DNA from: Paenibacillus sp. SZ31
GTDB lineage: Bacteria; Bacillota; Bacilli; Paenibacillales; Paenibacillaceae
Length of the DNA stretch: 64,000 bases
Assembly (NCBI RefSeq): GCF_012912005.1
Contig: NZ_JABBEA010000011.1
Coordinates: forward strand, 146,581 to 210,580
Reading direction: 5' to 3'
This document shows, one piece after another, positions 42,491-51,730 of this stretch. Under the pieces are notes generated by a model, which saw nothing but the letters and a program-made list of their open reading frames with translations, was not told the DNA's origin and made no database searches. The position numbers and the translations under genes were made by a program. Positions within the stretch are counted from its first letter, which is position 1; each line of letters begins with the position of its first letter.

Positions 42491-43471
42491 ATGGTTAATC
42501 TGAAAAAGTGTACAATCTTCACGGTTATTGCTGCTCTCATGTTCATGGTACTGGGAAGTGCAGCCCCCAAAGCATCTGCTGCTACAGGATTTTATGTAAG
42601 CGGTAACAAGTTATATGATTCCACAGGTAAAGCTTTTGTCATGAGAGGTGTTAATCACGGACATTCTTGGTTCAAAAATGATTTAAATACCGCTATCCCT
42701 GCAATCGCTAAAACAGGTGCCAATACAGTACGCATTGTTCTTTCAAATGGTGCCCAGTACACCAAAGATGATCTGAACGCTGTTAAAAATATAATTAACG
42801 TGGTCAACCAAAATAAAATGATAGCTGTACTTGAAGTCCATGACGCCACAGGGAAAGATGACTATAATTCGTTGGACGCGGCGGTGAACTACTGGATTAG
42901 CATTAAGGAAGCTTTGATTGGCAAAGAAGATCGGGTAATCGTGAACATTGCGAATGAATGGTATGGAACGTGGAATGGAAGTGCGTGGGCCGATGGTTAC
43001 AAAAAAGCCATTCCGAAATTAAGAAACGCGGGAATCAAAAATACGCTGATTGTGGATGCAGCAGGATGGGGACAATTCCCTCAATCCATCGTCGATTATG
43101 GACAAAGTGTATTCGCAGCCGACTCACAGAAAAATACCGTGTTCTCCATTCATATGTATGAGTATGCTGGCAAAGATGCTGCAACCGTCAAAGCCAATAT
43201 GGAAAATGTGCTGAACAAAGGATTGGCTCTGATCATTGGTGAGTTCGGGGGATACCACACGAATGGTGATGTGGACGAGTATGCCATCATGAGATATGGT
43301 CAGGAAAAAGGGGTGGGCTGGCTGGCCTGGTCCTGGTATGGAAACAGTTCTGGTCTGAACTACCTGGACATGGCTACAGGTCCGAACGGAAGTTTGACGA
43401 GCTTCGGAAACACCGTAGTGAATGATACCTATGGAATTAAAAACACTTCCCAAAAAGCGGGGATTTTCTAA
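42491..43471 (+). CDS. Secreted GH5 endo-beta-1,4-mannanase
   Basis: A 326-residue extracellular GH5 enzyme. The signal peptide is 1-30 (ending KASAA), followed directly by the catalytic (beta/alpha)8 barrel with no extra binding module. The acid/base is E156 in NIANEWYG, and the nucleophile is E251 in IIGEFGGYH. FVMRGVNHGHSWF and WLAWSWYGN are typical of the Bacillus/Paenibacillus GH5 subfamily 8 mannanases, which hydrolyse internal bonds of mannan, glucomannan and galactomannan. CAGGAGG precedes the ATG. Single-gene unit, with a cre-like site in its promoter. Confidence 0.92.
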   Translation: MVNLKKCTIFTVIAALMFMVLGSAAPKASAATGFYVSGNKLYDSTGKAFVMRGVNHGHSWFKNDLNTAIPAIAKTGANTVRIVLSNGAQYTKDDLNAVKNIINVVNQNKMIAVLEVHDATGKDDYNSLDAAVNYWISIKEALIGKEDRVIVNIANEWYGTWNGSAWADGYKKAIPKLRNAGIKNTLIVDAAGWGQFPQSIVDYGQSVFAADSQKNTVFSIHMYEYAGKDAATVKANMENVLNKGLALIIGEFGGYHTNGDVDEYAIMRYGQEKGVGWLAWSWYGNSSGLNYLDMATGPNGSLTSFGNTVVNDTYGIKNTSQKAGIF

Positions 43472-43488
43472 TCCGCTGATGAAACAGG

Positions 43489-43521
43489 AACACTCTGACG
43501 TTCACGTCAGGGTGTTTTTTT
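43489..43521 (+). terminator. Terminator after mannanase gene
   Basis: AACACTCTGACG-TTCA-CGTCAGGGTGTT, a 12-bp stem with one G-T pair, then T. Confidence 0.9.
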
Positions 43522-43578
43522 AAATAAAAGTGCTTAATCCATATTGGTTTTTGAATTTTTCCGTTTATATTTAAAATC

Positions 43579-43597
43579 TTTTGTTTTCAAAACAAAA
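43579..43597. promoter_or_regulatory. Palindrome upstream of the rhamnose genes
   Basis: TTTTGTTTT-C-AAAACAAAA is a perfect 9-bp inverted repeat 55 bases before rhaEW. Its position suits an operator; in B. subtilis the DeoR-family RhaR and CcpA control these genes. The low complexity lowers confidence. Confidence 0.35.
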
Positions 43598-43651
43598 CAA
43601 AGATGATAAACTCGAATTAGGAATAAAACAAACATTATCGGAGGGAAACGA

Positions 43652-45721
43652 ATGGTACAGAGTTTATGGAATGCATCACAGGCATCTGAGAACACAACAG
43701 GACTGGAGCAATTGGTTTACCGATCCAACCTGATTGGAACCGATCGCAGTGTATGTAACATTTTCGGTGGTAATACATCTACCAAAACGACAGTGAAGGA
43801 TTTTCGTGGTCGTGATGTAGAAGTAATGTATGTGAAAGGCAGCGGCTCCGATCTGGGTTCTATGGAAGCGAAGCATTTTACCGGACTTGGGCTCGAAGAC
43901 ATTCGACCATTAATTGAACGTGAATCCATGTCGGATGAAGAGATGGTTGAATATCTGGGACATTGCATGATTGATGCCAAGCACCCGCGTGCCTCCATCG
44001 AGACTCTGCTGCATGCGTTCCTTCCATATAAGCATGTAGATCATACTCACCCGGATGCGATTATCAGTTTGTGTTGTGCGCATAACGGCAAGGAATTGGC
44101 AAGAGAGATCTACGGTGATCGTTTCGTATGGGTGCCTTACGTTCGTCCAGGGTTTACGTTATCTAAAATGATTGCTGAAAGCGTATTCTCGAATCCTAAT
44201 GCCGAACTCGTACTGATGGAAAAACACGGACTTGTGACTTGGGGAGAAACATCCGAGGAATGTTACGCTCAAACGATCAAGATTATCAATGAAGCAGAAG
44301 CATTCATCGAAGCACGGGTGGACGAAGGAAGCTTGTTCGGTGGTGTGAAACACCCAGCATTGGCCGCTGATGTTCGTCGTCAGATCGTATCACGTGTAAT
44401 GCCAACGATTCGTGGAGCGGTATCGGATAGTAAAAAAATGATTTTGTCCTTTGATGATCAGGCGGATGTGCTTGCTTTTGTAGGCGGAGCGGACTCTCCG
44501 CAATTGTCTCAGGTGGGTGCGGCTTGCCCGGATCATCTGGTACATACCAAAGTCGTACCTCTGTTCATCGATTGGACACCGGATGCGGAAGATATCGAAG
44601 GCTTGAAAGCCAAGCTGGTAGAAGGCGTTGCCGCCTACAAAGAACAATATCAGCAGTATTTTGAGAGCAACAAAAACGAAGGTGATGTCATGTTCGAAGC
44701 CGCACCTCGTGTTATCCTCATTCCGGGTGTGGGCATGATCAACACAGGCAAGAGCTGGGCGCTCTCTCAAGTAAGCGGTGCATTATATCATAGAGCCATT
44801 GCTGTTATGCGTGGAGCTACAAGCTTGGGTCAATTCGTATCGCTCAGTGCAAACGAATCTTACAATGTGGAGTACTGGCCGCTCGAATTGTACAAATTGT
44901 CCCTGGCTCCAGCAGAAACTGAATTCTCCCGCAAAGTGGCGTTTATCACAGGGGGCGCAGGCGGGATCGGAAGTGAAACAGCACGTAGATTGGTATCTGA
45001 AGGTGCTCATGTCGTGCTTGCTGATCTCAACCTGGAGGGCGCACAGAAGGTAGCACAGGAAATCAATGATCAGTACGGTGCGAATCGTGCGTATGCGCTG
45101 AAAATGGATGTGACCGATGAGGAAGCCGTTCAATCTGCATATGCAGATGTTGCGGTGCAATATGGCGGGGTAGATATCATCGTGAACAATGCGGGACTCG
45201 CGACATCCAGCCCATTCGACGAAACGTCCCTGAAAGAATGGAACCTGAACATGAATGTACTGGGTACAGGGTATTTCCTTGTGGCTCGTGAAGCGTTCAA
45301 GCTGATGAAACAGCAGGGTATTGGTGGAAGCATGGTATTTATCGGGTCCAAGAACTCGGTGTATGCGGGTAAAAGTGCCTCTGCTTATAGCTCAGCGAAA
45401 GCGCTGGAAGCACATCTGGCACGTTGCATTGCAGCAGAAGGCGGAGAGTATGGCATTCGTGTCAACACAATCCTTCCGGATGCCATTCTACAGGGTTCAG
45501 CGATCTGGAACGGTTCCTGGAGAAATGAACGAGCAGCGGCATACGGTATTGAGCCAGATCAATTAGAAGAGTATTACCGTAAACGGACGACATTGCTCGT
45601 GAATATCTATCCAAGAGATATTGCGGAAGGAATTGCATTCTTTGCTTCTTCGAAATCCGAAAAAACAACCGGTTGCATGATGACCATTGATGGCGGTGTA
45701 CCGGCAGCATTTACACGTTAA
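43652..45721 (+). CDS. rhaEW: Bifunctional rhamnulose-1-phosphate aldolase / lactaldehyde dehydrogenase
   Basis: A 689-residue fusion, the same length as B. subtilis RhaEW (YuxG). The N-terminal part (about 1-420) is a class-II aldolase domain that splits L-rhamnulose 1-phosphate into dihydroxyacetone phosphate and L-lactaldehyde; zinc-ligand histidines show in HVDHTHPDA and EKHGLVTWGE. The C-terminal part (about 425-689) is a short-chain dehydrogenase with Rossmann TGGAGGIGSE, NNAG, and the Y-x3-K equivalent YSSAKALEAH, which oxidises lactaldehyde. CGGAGGG precedes the ATG. rhaA follows 18 bases later. Confidence 0.94.
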   Translation: MVQSLWNASQASENTTGLEQLVYRSNLIGTDRSVCNIFGGNTSTKTTVKDFRGRDVEVMYVKGSGSDLGSMEAKHFTGLGLEDIRPLIERESMSDEEMVEYLGHCMIDAKHPRASIETLLHAFLPYKHVDHTHPDAIISLCCAHNGKELAREIYGDRFVWVPYVRPGFTLSKMIAESVFSNPNAELVLMEKHGLVTWGETSEECYAQTIKIINEAEAFIEARVDEGSLFGGVKHPALAADVRRQIVSRVMPTIRGAVSDSKKMILSFDDQADVLAFVGGADSPQLSQVGAACPDHLVHTKVVPLFIDWTPDAEDIEGLKAKLVEGVAAYKEQYQQYFESNKNEGDVMFEAAPRVILIPGVGMINTGKSWALSQVSGALYHRAIAVMRGATSLGQFVSLSANESYNVEYWPLELYKLSLAPAETEFSRKVAFITGGAGGIGSETARRLVSEGAHVVLADLNLEGAQKVAQEINDQYGANRAYALKMDVTDEEAVQSAYADVAVQYGGVDIIVNNAGLATSSPFDETSLKEWNLNMNVLGTGYFLVAREAFKLMKQQGIGGSMVFIGSKNSVYAGKSASAYSSAKALEAHLARCIAAEGGEYGIRVNTILPDAILQGSAIWNGSWRNERAAAYGIEPDQLEEYYRKRTTLLVNIYPRDIAEGIAFFASSKSEKTTGCMMTIDGGVPAAFTR

Positions 45722-45739
45722 ATAGGAGGGTTCTTGCGG

Positions 45740-47011
45740 ATGGATAACCAAGTCAAGCAAGCGTATGAAGCAGCCAAAGCATTGTATGCCCAGCACGGAA
45801 TTGATACGGATGAGGTGCTGAACAAACTCGCGGATATCAAAGTATCCGTACACTGTTGGCAAGGCGACGATGTCAAAGGCTTTCTGAACAAAGATGGAGA
45901 GTTAACAGGTGGTATTTCCGTGACAGGTCAGTATCCGGGTGCTGCGACCACACCTGCTGAACTTCGCAACGATTTGGAGCAAGCTTTCGCTCTGATTCCC
46001 GGCAAACATAAGGTCAATCTGCATGCGATCTACACGGATACAGACGAGAAGGTTGAACTGGATCGGATTGAGCCGAAGCATTATGAGAACTGGGTGAAAT
46101 GGGCTAAAGAACAAGGACTTGGTCTGGACTTCAACCCAACATGTTTTTCCCATGAAAAATCAAGTGACGGATTCACGCTCAGTCATCCGGACCCTGAGAT
46201 TCGCAAGTTCTGGATTGATCACTGCAAGGCTTCTCGCCGGATTGGTGCATACTTCGGGGAACAGCTTGGTCAGACTTGTGTAACCAATGTATGGGTGCCG
46301 GACGGATTCAAGGATAATCCGGTTGACCGGTTGACACCACGTAAACGTCTTAAGGAATCGCTAGATGAAGTATTCGGCGAACCACTTAACCCGGAGCACA
46401 ATCTGGACGCGGTAGAGAGTAAGTTGTTTGGTCTCGGTTCGGAAGCATATGTGGTGGGTTCTCATGAATTCTATATGGGTTACGGTTTGCAAAATGATAC
46501 GTTAATCTGCCTGGATGCTGGTCATTTTCATCCAACAGAAGTTATCTCCAATAAACTGTCGTCCCTATCTTTGTTTACTAGCGGCATTCTGCTTCACGTA
46601 AGCCGCCCGATGCGATGGGACAGTGACCATGTGGTAATTATGGACGATGAGTTGCTGGAAATTGCCCGTGAACTGGTTCGACATGATCTTCTTGCGACCA
46701 CACATATTGGACTGGATTTCTTTGATGCAAGTATTAACCGTGTAGCTGCATGGGTTGTGGGTACACGTAATACTGTCAAAGCTCTTCTGCGTGCGATGCT
46801 GGAACCGGTGGATGCCTTGAAACAAGCCGAGTTGGACGGAGATTACACCCTGCGTCTAGCATTGACGGAAGAGTTCAAATCCTATCCGTTTGGCGCGATC
46901 TGGGACTACTATTGTGCTCAGCAAGGCGTTCCAGTTCGTGAAAAGTGGATCACCGATATCAAAACCTATGAACAAGACGTATTGCTACAGCGTGATAAAT
47001 CATTGGTGTAA
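45740..47011 (+). CDS. rhaA: L-rhamnose isomerase
   Basis: Converts L-rhamnose to L-rhamnulose, the first step of rhamnose use. It has 423 residues, normal for Bacillus-type RhaA. Recognisable stretches are SVHCWQGDDVKGF, FNPTCFSHEKSSDGFTLSHPD (metal/substrate site) and GLDFFDASINRVAAWVVGTRN. The start is ATG 45740 with AGGAGGG nine bases upstream; an in-frame TTG at 45734 is too close to that site. Second gene of the rhamnose operon, ending at a terminator. Rhamnulokinase (rhaB) and mutarotase (rhaM) are not in this window. Confidence 0.95.
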   Translation: MDNQVKQAYEAAKALYAQHGIDTDEVLNKLADIKVSVHCWQGDDVKGFLNKDGELTGGISVTGQYPGAATTPAELRNDLEQAFALIPGKHKVNLHAIYTDTDEKVELDRIEPKHYENWVKWAKEQGLGLDFNPTCFSHEKSSDGFTLSHPDPEIRKFWIDHCKASRRIGAYFGEQLGQTCVTNVWVPDGFKDNPVDRLTPRKRLKESLDEVFGEPLNPEHNLDAVESKLFGLGSEAYVVGSHEFYMGYGLQNDTLICLDAGHFHPTEVISNKLSSLSLFTSGILLHVSRPMRWDSDHVVIMDDELLEIARELVRHDLLATTHIGLDFFDASINRVAAWVVGTRNTVKALLRAMLEPVDALKQAELDGDYTLRLALTEEFKSYPFGAIWDYYCAQQGVPVREKWITDIKTYEQDVLLQRDKSLV

Positions 47012-47031
47012 CCGCATTTATTTTTCGTATA

Positions 47032-47069
47032 AACCACTATGGAATGAAAATTCCGTGGTGGTTTTTTTG
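47032..47069 (+). terminator. Terminator after rhaA
   Basis: AACCACTATGGAAT-GAAA-ATTCCGTGGTGGTT followed by a T run, a 14-bp stem with minor mismatches and a GAAA loop. Confidence 0.9.
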
Positions 47070-47169
47070 GCATAATCAAGCTTAAATGCATAAGTGAGGC
47101 GATTGTTTCCATACTAGGAATATAGATCCGAATCGCATACGTTTGCTTACGCAGAGGAGGTTAATAGAG

Positions 47170-48843
47170 TTGAATCTGGCCCATAACAAACTGTATATCG
47201 CTGCACTTGGCGGCGTGAATGAAATAGGAAAGAATATGTATTTCATCCAATACAATCAGGACATCATCGTGATTGACTGTGGTTCGAAGTTTCCCGATGA
47301 GACCTTGCCGGGTATTGATCTGATCATTCCGGATGTAACGTATCTGCTGGAGAATCTGGATAAAGTAAGGGGTCTTGTGGTTACCCACGGACACGAAGAT
47401 CACATCGGTGGCATTCCTTATTTGTTAAAACAAATGAACATTCCGGTGTATGCATCCAGGCTCACGCGCGGGCTGATCGAACTTAAACTGAAAGAGCATG
47501 GGCTGCTGCGCCAGGCGGACCTGCACACGATCGATGCTCACTCCAGCATTACGCTGGGAGGGATCGAAGTTTCCTTTTTCGCAACCAGTCATAGTATTCC
47601 AGATTGTCTTGGGATTTTCTTTCAGACCCCAGCCGGTAATGTCGTGCACACCGGAGATTTCAAATTCGACATGTCTCCTGTACATGGACCTTTCCCTGAT
47701 CTGCACCGTATGGCCGAGATTGGAAAACAAGGCGTTCATATATTGCTCTCCGAAAGTACCAATGCAGAAAGACCCGGATTTACACCTTCCGAGCGTATTG
47801 TAGGAGACCACATTCTGGATGCCTTTATCCGTGCGAAACAAAAAGTATTTATCTCGACCTTTGCGTCAAATGTTAGCAGGGTACAGCAGATTGTGAATGC
47901 AGCATTCGAGACAGGGCGCAAACTGGCACTGTTGGGCAGAAGTATGGTGAATGTGGTATCGGTGGCAAGTGAATTGGGGTATTTGCAAGTTCCTGACGGA
48001 CTGTTGATTGAGGCCATTGATTCGGATCAGTTTCCACCAGAACAAGTTGTTGTATTATGTACCGGTAGCCAGGGAGAGGCGATGGCAGCATTGTCACGTT
48101 TGGCATCTGGTAAGCATCCTCACGTAAGAATTAACGCCGGGGATACGGTTATTATTGCCGCCGGAGCCATTCCGGGCAATGAACGGAATCTTGCACATGT
48201 GATTGATAATCTGTATGTTCTCGGAGCACGTGTGATATATGGTTCTAGTGGTGCGGCAGGAATGCATGTCTCTGGACACGGCAGTCAGGAAGAACTCAAA
48301 TTGATGTTGACCCTGATGAAGCCGGATTATCTGATTCCGATCCACGGTGAGTTCCGCATGTTGTATCAGCACAGACTGCTTGCCGAGTCCGTAGGTATAG
48401 CGCGTGATCATGTGTTTATTGTGAATAATGGGGATATGGTCCAATACAAAGACGGCACTGCTTCTCTGGGTCCCAAAATTGCGTCAGGCAACAGTCTCGT
48501 AGACGGTCTGATCATGGGCGATGTCGGTAACATTGTACTTCGTGACCGCAGGCAGCTGTCATCCGATGGCATGCTGGTGATTGTGACTACACTGAGCAAA
48601 ACGGAGAAACACTTGGTAACCTCACCCGAAATTATCTCCAGAGGGTTCGTATTCGTCAAGGACTCGGAAGAATTCATGCATGAGATTCATGAGCTGGTTC
48701 TGAACCGAATGGGGGAGTTGACCGGCGCTGGTGTGAATCAGTGGAATGTGATCAAAAGAAAACTTAAAGACGAGATCGGTCACTACATTTACGCTCAAAC
48801 AAAGAGAAGACCTATGATACTGCCGATCATAATCGAAGTCTGA
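47170..48843 (+). CDS. Ribonuclease J
   Basis: A 557-residue metallo-beta-lactamase/beta-CASP ribonuclease involved in 5-prime-end RNA decay and maturation. Two zinc ions are bound by the HGHEDHIGG motif (first His is H73) and later by HTGDF and PIHGE. The C-terminal domain (about 450-557) is the usual RNase J tail. The start is TTG 47170 with GAGGAGG nine bases upstream; an in-frame start at 47143 would precede that site. Bacilli normally have two paralogues, J1 and J2; I cannot tell which this is from the window. Single gene between carbohydrate operons. Confidence 0.9.
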   Translation: MNLAHNKLYIAALGGVNEIGKNMYFIQYNQDIIVIDCGSKFPDETLPGIDLIIPDVTYLLENLDKVRGLVVTHGHEDHIGGIPYLLKQMNIPVYASRLTRGLIELKLKEHGLLRQADLHTIDAHSSITLGGIEVSFFATSHSIPDCLGIFFQTPAGNVVHTGDFKFDMSPVHGPFPDLHRMAEIGKQGVHILLSESTNAERPGFTPSERIVGDHILDAFIRAKQKVFISTFASNVSRVQQIVNAAFETGRKLALLGRSMVNVVSVASELGYLQVPDGLLIEAIDSDQFPPEQVVVLCTGSQGEAMAALSRLASGKHPHVRINAGDTVIIAAGAIPGNERNLAHVIDNLYVLGARVIYGSSGAAGMHVSGHGSQEELKLMLTLMKPDYLIPIHGEFRMLYQHRLLAESVGIARDHVFIVNNGDMVQYKDGTASLGPKIASGNSLVDGLIMGDVGNIVLRDRRQLSSDGMLVIVTTLSKTEKHLVTSPEIISRGFVFVKDSEEFMHEIHELVLNRMGELTGAGVNQWNVIKRKLKDEIGHYIYAQTKRRPMILPIIIEV

Positions 48844-48909
48844 AACTGTAAGGAATAGGGAGCATTATTGTGCTGATGGTCTGAGCAAACGTGTATATTG
48901 AAATTTAAC

Positions 48910-48967
48910 AGCCTGATGAATGTCGGATCATACTTATGTATGAACGTCACATTATTATCGGGCTTTT
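48910..48967 (+). terminator. Weak terminator after RNase J gene
   Basis: AGCCTGATGAATGT pairs imperfectly with ACATTATTATCGGGCT across a long loop, followed by TTTT. Confidence 0.4.
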
Positions 48968-49097
48968 GCTGTGTAATAGGAACCGTTCAAATTGTACATA
49001 GGTGTGCGATAAATTGAGTTGAATCAAATTCGCCATGGGTTTGCGATTCGAAGTATAATAAAAGGTAAACTAGCTTATAGAAATAAGAGGAGTCTTT

Positions 49098-50081
49098 ATG
49101 AATAAAACGATTTCTGATATCGCTCAGATGGCAGGTGTGGCGAAGAGCACGGTCTCTCGCTTCCTGAATGGAGGATCTGTTAGTGAGGATACAGCCCAGA
49201 AGATTGAGCGCATTATCAAACAATACAATTATGTTCCCAACACATTTGCACAGAGTCTAAAGGCGAAGAAGACCAGTATTATCGGTACGGTTGTGCCACG
49301 ACTCGATTCTTTTGCGACATCCCAGACATTGATCGGAATTGATGAAGAACTGCGGAGTAATCAGTATCAGATGCTGATTGCGAATACGAGCCAGGACATG
49401 CAGCGCGAGATTGATGCCATATATGATTTTGCAAGACAGAAGGTGTCGGGTATTATTCTGCTGGCGGCTGAAGTAACTGAAGCACATCTGAAGGCCGTTA
49501 AGGATATAGGTATTCCCGTGTTATTGGTGGGGCAGCAGCATGAGCAACTACACAGTTTGGTTCACAATGATGATCAGGCAGGCTATGAGATGGGAAGATA
49601 CGTCGTCGGACAGGGCCACCGCAAGATCGTGTATATGGGAGTTAGCGAGAAGGATCAGGCGGTGGGTATTCATCGCAAACAGGGATTCCAGCGAGCGATC
49701 GCCGAGTGTGGTGAATGCGAAGTGAAGTATTATGAGACGAGCTTCAAGATGTCTGAAGCCATCGTTACCGCTGAAGCCATACTGAAAGAGATTACACCAA
49801 CGATCATTGTAGGGGCTACGGATAATATCGCACTGGGTGTGATGAAGATTGCGTTCTCCAATAAAATCCGCATACCGCAAGAATTATCTGTTACCGGATT
49901 TGGCGGATACGATATTACAGAGATGATTCATCCCACGCTAACGACCGTGAAATATCACTATCTGCAGGCAGGCAAAGTAGCAGCGAATCATATTATACGT
50001 CTGGTCAAAGGCGAGTCGGTGGAGGAACGAACAACACTTGATGTAGAACTTATTCCTCGAGAAAGCGTTGACAAAATATAA
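49098..50081 (+). CDS. LacI-family repressor of the sucrose genes
   Basis: A 327-residue LacI/GalR regulator. The N-terminal helix-turn-helix is TISDIAQMAGVAKSTVSRFL (residues 4-23), then the hinge (VPNTFAQSLKAKKT) and the periplasmic-binding-protein-like effector domain. It lies immediately upstream of a GH32 sucrose-6-phosphate hydrolase and a sucrose-type PTS permease, in the manner of ScrR/SacR. Two GAACCGGTTC palindromes between it and the hydrolase gene are its probable operators. AAGAGGAG precedes the ATG. The 148-base intergenic region implies a separate promoter for the catabolic genes. Confidence 0.88.
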   Translation: MNKTISDIAQMAGVAKSTVSRFLNGGSVSEDTAQKIERIIKQYNYVPNTFAQSLKAKKTSIIGTVVPRLDSFATSQTLIGIDEELRSNQYQMLIANTSQDMQREIDAIYDFARQKVSGIILLAAEVTEAHLKAVKDIGIPVLLVGQQHEQLHSLVHNDDQAGYEMGRYVVGQGHRKIVYMGVSEKDQAVGIHRKQGFQRAIAECGECEVKYYETSFKMSEAIVTAEAILKEITPTIIVGATDNIALGVMKIAFSNKIRIPQELSVTGFGGYDITEMIHPTLTTVKYHYLQAGKVAANHIIRLVKGESVEERTTLDVELIPRESVDKI

Positions 50082-50106
50082 AAACATCCTTTATGATAAT
50101 TCCATC

Positions 50107-50116
50107 GAACCGGTTC
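50107..50116. promoter_or_regulatory. LacI-type operator O1 of the sucrose genes
   Basis: The GAACCGGTTC palindrome lies 26 bases after the repressor stop codon and 87 bases upstream of O2, a spacing compatible with looping. Confidence 0.65.
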
Positions 50117-50182
50117 CATTATATATATCCAATTCGGATATACGAACACGGGCAGGCACTAATGCCATATGGAATTATTTTT

Positions 50183-50211
50183 TTGCGTTGAACGGAACCG
50201 GTTCCTATAAT
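50183..50211 (+). promoter_or_regulatory. Promoter of the sucrose catabolic genes
   Basis: TTGCGT (50183-50188), a 17-base spacer and TATAAT (50206-50211); the spacer is largely occupied by operator O2. Confidence 0.65.
50194..50205. promoter_or_regulatory. LacI-type operator O2 of the sucrose genes
   Basis: GGAACCGGTTCC is a perfect 12-bp palindrome directly abutting the -10 box, so a bound repressor would exclude RNA polymerase. Confidence 0.75.
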
Positions 50212-50228
50212 TTGAATGGAGAACAGCT

Positions 50229-51704
50229 ATGAAGATGACTAGAGAGCAACGCTACAGACGAATTGAGCAAGCGGAGCCTGGAGAGATTGCGAAGCTTGAA
50301 GCACAGATATCCGAATGTCCATGGAGACAGAGTTATCACATTCAGCCCGTAACAGGTCTGCTTAATGATCCTAACGGCTTTGCATATTATCAAGGCTATT
50401 ATCATCTGTTCTATCAGTGGTTTCCACTTGGAACAGAACACGGCATGAAATACTGGTATCACACCCGCTCGAAGAATCTGGTGAACTGGGAAAATGTCGG
50501 CATTGGCATTCAACCTGGTGACCCATATGACTCGCACGGAGCTTATTCCGGTAGCGCGATTGAAAAAGACGGCAAGCTGCATTTGCTGTACACAGGCAAT
50601 ACGAGAGATGAGGCTTGGGTCAGAAATCCGTATCAATGCTTGGCAGTCATGGATGAAAGCGGTTCAGTAAGCAAGCTGAATCATCCGATAATCTCTTCGG
50701 TTCCACACGGATACACGGAACACTTTAGAGATCCCAAAGTGTGGCAACAAGGAGACACGTATTATTGTGTAATCGGAGCACAGCGAGCAGATGAGACGGG
50801 ATGTACGGTGCTGTATCGCTCATCAGATCTGAGAAACTGGGAGTTTCTTGGTGAAATTCGTACGCAGCTAACCTCCTTTGGCTACATGTGGGAATGCCCG
50901 GATTATATGGAGATGGACGAGAAAGGTGTGCTTGTCTTTTCCCCACAAGGCATAGACGCTGCAGGAGATCACTATCAGAATATTTTTCAGTCTGGTTATC
51001 TGATCGGTGACCCGCTGAATCTACAGACGAGAGAGTTCAATCATGGTGAATTTCAGGAACTGGATCGTGGATTCGATTTCTATGCTCCGCAGACCATGCA
51101 TGGCCCGGACGGAAGACGGATTCTGGTTGGTTGGATGGGACTTCCCGATCTGCGATACCCGACAGATGATAGTGGCTGGGCTCATTGCCTGACCATTCCT
51201 CGGCAACTTTCACTGCGAGACGGGAAGTTAATTCAACAACCTGTTGCAGAGATGGTGCAATTGCGTCTGCAAGAGGAAGGGACTCATATTCTTGCAACGA
51301 TTGACAATGAGAGTCGATCCTTCGCTGGTTTTGAGGGGATTGCCTATGAGCTGATATGTGAGATGAGCCATGTAGATGCAGAGACTGTAGGCATCGAATT
51401 CCGGGCAGATGGAGCTGAGAAAACGGTTCTTCTGTATGATCGGATTCAGCAAAAAGTTGTTCTGGATCGGACCATGTCGGGTGCCGAGTTGGCAGAGCAA
51501 AATGGTACGATACGGCGGTGCACACTTACTGCAGACGTGATTAAGTTCCATCTGTTCGTAGATTCGTCTTCGGTCGAGATCTTTGTGAATGATGGGGAAG
51601 AGGTCTTTACCAGCCGGATTTTCCCAAGTCGGGACAGCGTGGACATTCGATTCTTTGCACACGGCGGCAAGGCTGATTTTGAAGCAACTCAATGGCATTA
51701 TTAA
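50229..51704 (+). CDS. scrB: GH32 sucrose-6-phosphate hydrolase
   Basis: A 491-residue cytoplasmic beta-fructofuranosidase that splits sucrose 6-phosphate into glucose 6-phosphate and fructose. The family's three acidic blocks are visible: NDPNG (nucleophile Asp, about residue 47), FRDPKVW, and WECPDY (acid/base Glu, about 222). A C-terminal beta-sandwich runs from about 350. No signal peptide, in keeping with a PTS-imported substrate. TGGAGA precedes the ATG. The PTS permease follows 26 bases later in the same operon. Confidence 0.92.
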   Translation: MKMTREQRYRRIEQAEPGEIAKLEAQISECPWRQSYHIQPVTGLLNDPNGFAYYQGYYHLFYQWFPLGTEHGMKYWYHTRSKNLVNWENVGIGIQPGDPYDSHGAYSGSAIEKDGKLHLLYTGNTRDEAWVRNPYQCLAVMDESGSVSKLNHPIISSVPHGYTEHFRDPKVWQQGDTYYCVIGAQRADETGCTVLYRSSDLRNWEFLGEIRTQLTSFGYMWECPDYMEMDEKGVLVFSPQGIDAAGDHYQNIFQSGYLIGDPLNLQTREFNHGEFQELDRGFDFYAPQTMHGPDGRRILVGWMGLPDLRYPTDDSGWAHCLTIPRQLSLRDGKLIQQPVAEMVQLRLQEEGTHILATIDNESRSFAGFEGIAYELICEMSHVDAETVGIEFRADGAEKTVLLYDRIQQKVVLDRTMSGAELAEQNGTIRRCTLTADVIKFHLFVDSSSVEIFVNDGEEVFTSRIFPSRDSVDIRFFAHGGKADFEATQWHY

Positions 51705-51730
51705 GTATTACGTGAGAGGAATGAGATAAC

